From DATAFO01 sp046728015 (GTDB lineage: Bacteria > Actinomycetota > Thermoleophilia > Solirubrobacterales > 70-9), in contig JBKPDQ010000049.1 of the NCBI GenBank assembly GCA_046728015.1, forward strand, positions 1-16,069: 16,069 bases of DNA. The letters are read 5' to 3'. A program made the translations under genes and the position numbers. This document shows positions 14,137-16,069 of the stretch, piece after piece. The notes under the pieces are model-generated. The model did not search any database. It had not been told where the DNA came from and was given only the letters and a program-made list of their open reading frames with translations. The first letter of the stretch is position 1. The number at the start of each line of letters is the position of its first letter.

Positions 14137-14600
14137 CTCACCGACGAGATAGCCCCTCCGGCGGGCGGGCAATCCTCGGGATCAGGGCGAGGGAGATATC
14201 ACAGCGCTGGAGAATGAGGGACCGATCGCTCGAAGGAAGGCGTCGCACCGAGGATGAAGCGGCCTGATCTGTCTACGAACCATCCAAGAAGGCGGAGCGA
14301 ATCGCCGGGCCGGTAGAGCGCTCCGTGGAGAACGCGAATGGCCGACGACCTTCTCGATCAACGTCAAGCCGCAACTCGGCTCGGGCTTTCTCAACGGCTG
14401 GCCGATGGGGTTTCTGACCGGCACACGTGCGCTCGCTCACGCGAACCGACCGGGGGGTGTTCAAGCTGGGGCGTGGATCGCCGTCCCAGGATCGTGTACA
14501 TCTGGTGCGTGCATTCGCCCTAGGCGATGTCGGGCGCGCCGACCACCTTCTGCACGGCGACCTACGGCCGGTCTTGCGCGAGCTTCTGGCTTGGTGCTCC
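14137..14600. other. No recognisable gene; probable debris
   Basis: Frames on both strands are open in places. The most protein-like is plus 14339-14460 (EWPTTFSINVKPQLGSGFLN, then GWPMGFLTGTRALAHANRPG), but it matches no family I know and lacks a start and ribosome binding site. The frame of the downstream NTPase also stays open back to 14427 (residues FALGDVGRADHLLHGDLRPV), again without family sense. No tRNA, repeat array or clear promoter was seen. Confidence 0.4.
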
Positions 14601-15200
14601 ATGTGTGACATGAGCGGCGACGGCAGACAACCGGATCTCGGTGGTCGGCTCCTGCTCACCGGGGCGCCCGGCGTCGGCAAGACCACGGTCATGCGCGCCG
14701 TGGCCCGCGCGCTGGGGCGCCTGCTCCTAGGCGGCTTCATCACGGAGGAGATCCGCGTCGGCCGAGAGCGGCAAGGCTTCGCGCTCGTGACGTTCGATGG
14801 GCGGCGCGCGATCATGGCCCACGTGGACCGCGCGGGCAGGCCGCGTGTTGGCAAGTACGGCGTGGACGTCGCGGTGATCGACGAGATCGCGCAGTCGGCG
14901 CTGGCAGCGCGCCCCGGGATCGACCTCTACCTTGTGGATGAGATCGGCAAGATGGAATGCCTGTCCGCGGCCTTCTTGACGGCGATGCGGGGGCTGCTCG
15001 ACGGTGACACCCCGGTCGTGGCGACGATCGGCCAGCGTGGAAGCAGCTTCATAGACGAGGTCAAGCGGCGGCGCGACGTGGGGCTCTGGGAGATCACGCG
15101 CGCCAACCGCGACGGCATGCCCGCCCAGGTGTGCGCGTGGGTCGAGCGCCATCTGTCTGCGCGCGTGACCCAGACGGTGGCGCGCCCGAGACGAATGTGA
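14601..15200 (+). CDS. THEP1-like nucleoside-triphosphatase (NTPase_1 family)
   Basis: A small P-loop NTPase of the THEP1/PF03266 family, which hydrolyses NTPs in vitro and whose cellular role is poorly known. With the start at 14601 (199 aa) Walker A GAPGVGKT falls at residues 21-28. It is followed by GGFITEEIRVGRERQGFALV, the family's VGKYGVDVAVIDEIA, Walker B-like LYLVDEIGKME, PVVATIGQRG and SSFIDEVKRRRDVGLWEITR-ANRD. All main motifs are present in order and length is close to the usual 180. ATG 14610 is an equally good start; the open frame continues to 14427 but the extra residues do not look like this family. No clear ribosome binding site is seen. It stands alone between debris on both sides. 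Confidence 0.85.
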   Translation: MCDMSGDGRQPDLGGRLLLTGAPGVGKTTVMRAVARALGRLLLGGFITEEIRVGRERQGFALVTFDGRRAIMAHVDRAGRPRVGKYGVDVAVIDEIAQSALAARPGIDLYLVDEIGKMECLSAAFLTAMRGLLDGDTPVVATIGQRGSSFIDEVKRRRDVGLWEITRANRDGMPAQVCAWVERHLSARVTQTVARPRRM

Positions 15201-15316
15201 GCCGGACACGGCGACCGGCGTGAAGGCGGAACGTGGCGGCGTCGATGGCGCGGCGGACCAGGCGAACGGCGGTGAGCCCGGCGAAGCGGAGAGCAAGTCG
15301 CAGGTCACGCGGCGAC

Positions 15317-15605
15317 GCGCCCGTCGTGGTCGTCACCGCTGCCGGACGGGCATCGGCCGAGCGACGGCCGAGACCTTCGCCGCCGCGGGCTGGCGCATGG
15401 TCGTGGCCGAGAAGCAGCGCGCGCTGGGCCGGGCATCCGCCCGGGCGCTGGCACGAAGCGGTCGCGACTCTCTCTTCGTGCCGACCGACGTGGCCGATCC
15501 TGGCTCTGTCGAGCGCATGGTGGGCACCGTCCTCGAGCGCTGCGGCCGCATCGACTGCCTCGTGAACAATCAGACTGGCTCGCGCGTCGGCGTGACCGTG
15601 TTGCG
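15317..15605 (+). pseudogene. Short-chain dehydrogenase/reductase fragment, frameshifted and truncated
   Basis: The start of an SDR Rossmann fold: APVVVVTAAGR, then a one-base deletion near 15349, then GIGRATAETFAAAGWRMVVA, VPTDVADPGSVERMVGTVLE and RCGRIDCLVNN. These correspond to the TGxxxGIG cofactor motif, the acidic D-V-A-D turn and the N-N-A-G strand, of which the last reads NNQTG. The catalytic S and YxxxK segment is missing because the sequence ends at a junction near 15600 with a minus-strand hydrolase fragment. No start codon or ribosome binding site is evident upstream. Confidence 0.75.
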
Positions 15606-15889
15606 AAGCGGTGTTCAAGCTCGGGCCAGAGCCCGGTCGCCCACGCGTCTTTCGTCAGCTGGCCGGCGGCGAACGGCTTTGATGGCCAGTGGAGTCCCAG
15701 GCGCAGCGGGACGATTCGCTCGCGCAATGGGGCGAGCACCCCATCGAGGAGCGCGAAGAAGCGCGCCGACTCCTCGTGCGCCTCGGCCTCGTCGTGCAGC
15801 CACCCATGGCAGAAGAGGAAACAGTCGGTTGCAGACCCCACGGCCTTCGCAACCCGCTCGAGCTCGACCCTGTCCAGCGAGACGACCAT
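15605..15889 (-). pseudogene. Alpha/beta-hydrolase-like N-terminal fragment
   Basis: From ATG 15889 the protein reads MVVSLDRVELERVAKAVGSA, then TDCFLFCHGWLHDEAEAHEE, ARFFALLDGVLAPLRERIVP and LGLHWPSKPFAAGQLTKDAW. The FCHGWL motif with the following LHWPS strand is the beginning of a lipase/esterase-like alpha/beta-hydrolase. The nucleophile elbow (GxSxG) and everything after about 95 residues are absent. Beyond 15605 the frame only reads the complementary strand of the SDR fragment. The two fragments therefore meet head-on at a deletion or rearrangement joint. Confidence 0.65.
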
Positions 15890-16069
15890 CCTTCGTGAGG
15901 GTCACCTCGAGGATCCCCGGGCCGCGGCGGGGAGGAGCTGGCACCGCCATCGCCCGGCCTCGATCCCGCCCTGCAGGCGAGACGCCGGCCCCTGGCCCGG
16001 GGCTGACCTGGACTTCGAGTTCCGCGGGATGGCCCATCTGCGTGGGTGTTACACCCCGCTCCACGCCCG
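15890..16069. other. Right-edge stretch without a recognisable gene
   Basis: A minus-strand frame here contains GHPAELEVQVSPGPGAGVSP and GPGILEVTLTKDGR, which could be the tail of a gene that starts beyond the right edge, but no family is recognised. No promoter for the hydrolase fragment is evident. Confidence 0.25.

Noticed and set aside
14427..14600. HGDL motif upstream of the NTPase as an aminoglycoside phosphotransferase fragment
   Set aside because: Only four residues match; the following D/N-rich catalytic loop is absent.
1..16069. Diversity-generating retroelement or retron based on the reverse transcriptase
   Set aside because: The protein and the RNA upstream of it match group II introns; no template/variable repeat pair and no msr/msd-like structure were seen.

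Overview
The window is GC-rich (about two thirds G+C by eye) bacterial DNA. Gene content (a branched-chain amino-acid-type ABC transporter, an NMT1/SsuA-type ABC transporter, amidohydrolase_2 and CBS-pair proteins, group II intron reverse transcriptases) resembles soil or sediment bacteria such as Rokubacteria/Methylomirabilota or deltaproteobacteria-like lineages. That placement is inference from gene style; there is no rRNA or marker gene to fix it.

Layout. (1) 1-2164: a bacterial group II intron on the minus strand, running off the left edge. Its maturase gene is broken by a frameshift and a nonsense codon. The intron lies antisense inside a DDE integrase/transposase gene, whose 3' exon continues on the plus strand. 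(2) 2165-3930: gene debris (an amber-interrupted coiled-coil ORF, a 5' fragment of a PPxEF-type gene, a shattered SBP_bac_5 gene) around one intact small CBS-domain gene with a clear promoter and ribosome binding site. (3) 3973-8223, minus strand: a tight five-gene operon reading ATPase, permease, substrate-binding protein, amidohydrolase, P5C-reductase-like enzyme. It looks like uptake plus processing of a small, perhaps nitrogen-containing, ring compound. (4) 8231-8763: fragments again (a 39-codon gene tail and a serine-hydrolase tail) with short direct and inverted repeats. (5) 8764-13338, minus strand: a complete liv-type operon reading binding protein, livH, livM, livG, livF. (6) 13339-14600: upstream region of the liv operon, strong hairpins, a second truncated copy of the same group II maturase, and unidentified gene debris. 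(7) 14601-16069: an intact THEP1-like NTPase, then an SDR fragment joined head-on to an alpha/beta-hydrolase fragment.

The picture is two intact transport operons preserved between zones of heavy gene decay and mobile-element remnants. Eleven genes read intact from start to stop (five in the P5CR-like operon, five liv genes, CBS) plus the THEP1 NTPase, and roughly as many are fossils. Two related group II maturases, about 80% identical over their shared N-terminal 98 residues by eye, lie in the same orientation on either side of the transporter block. I did not find a clearly new defence or mobile system. The most informative items are the exact intron-in-integrase junction, the uncharacterised amidohydrolase/P5CR-like transporter operon, and the density of fossils.
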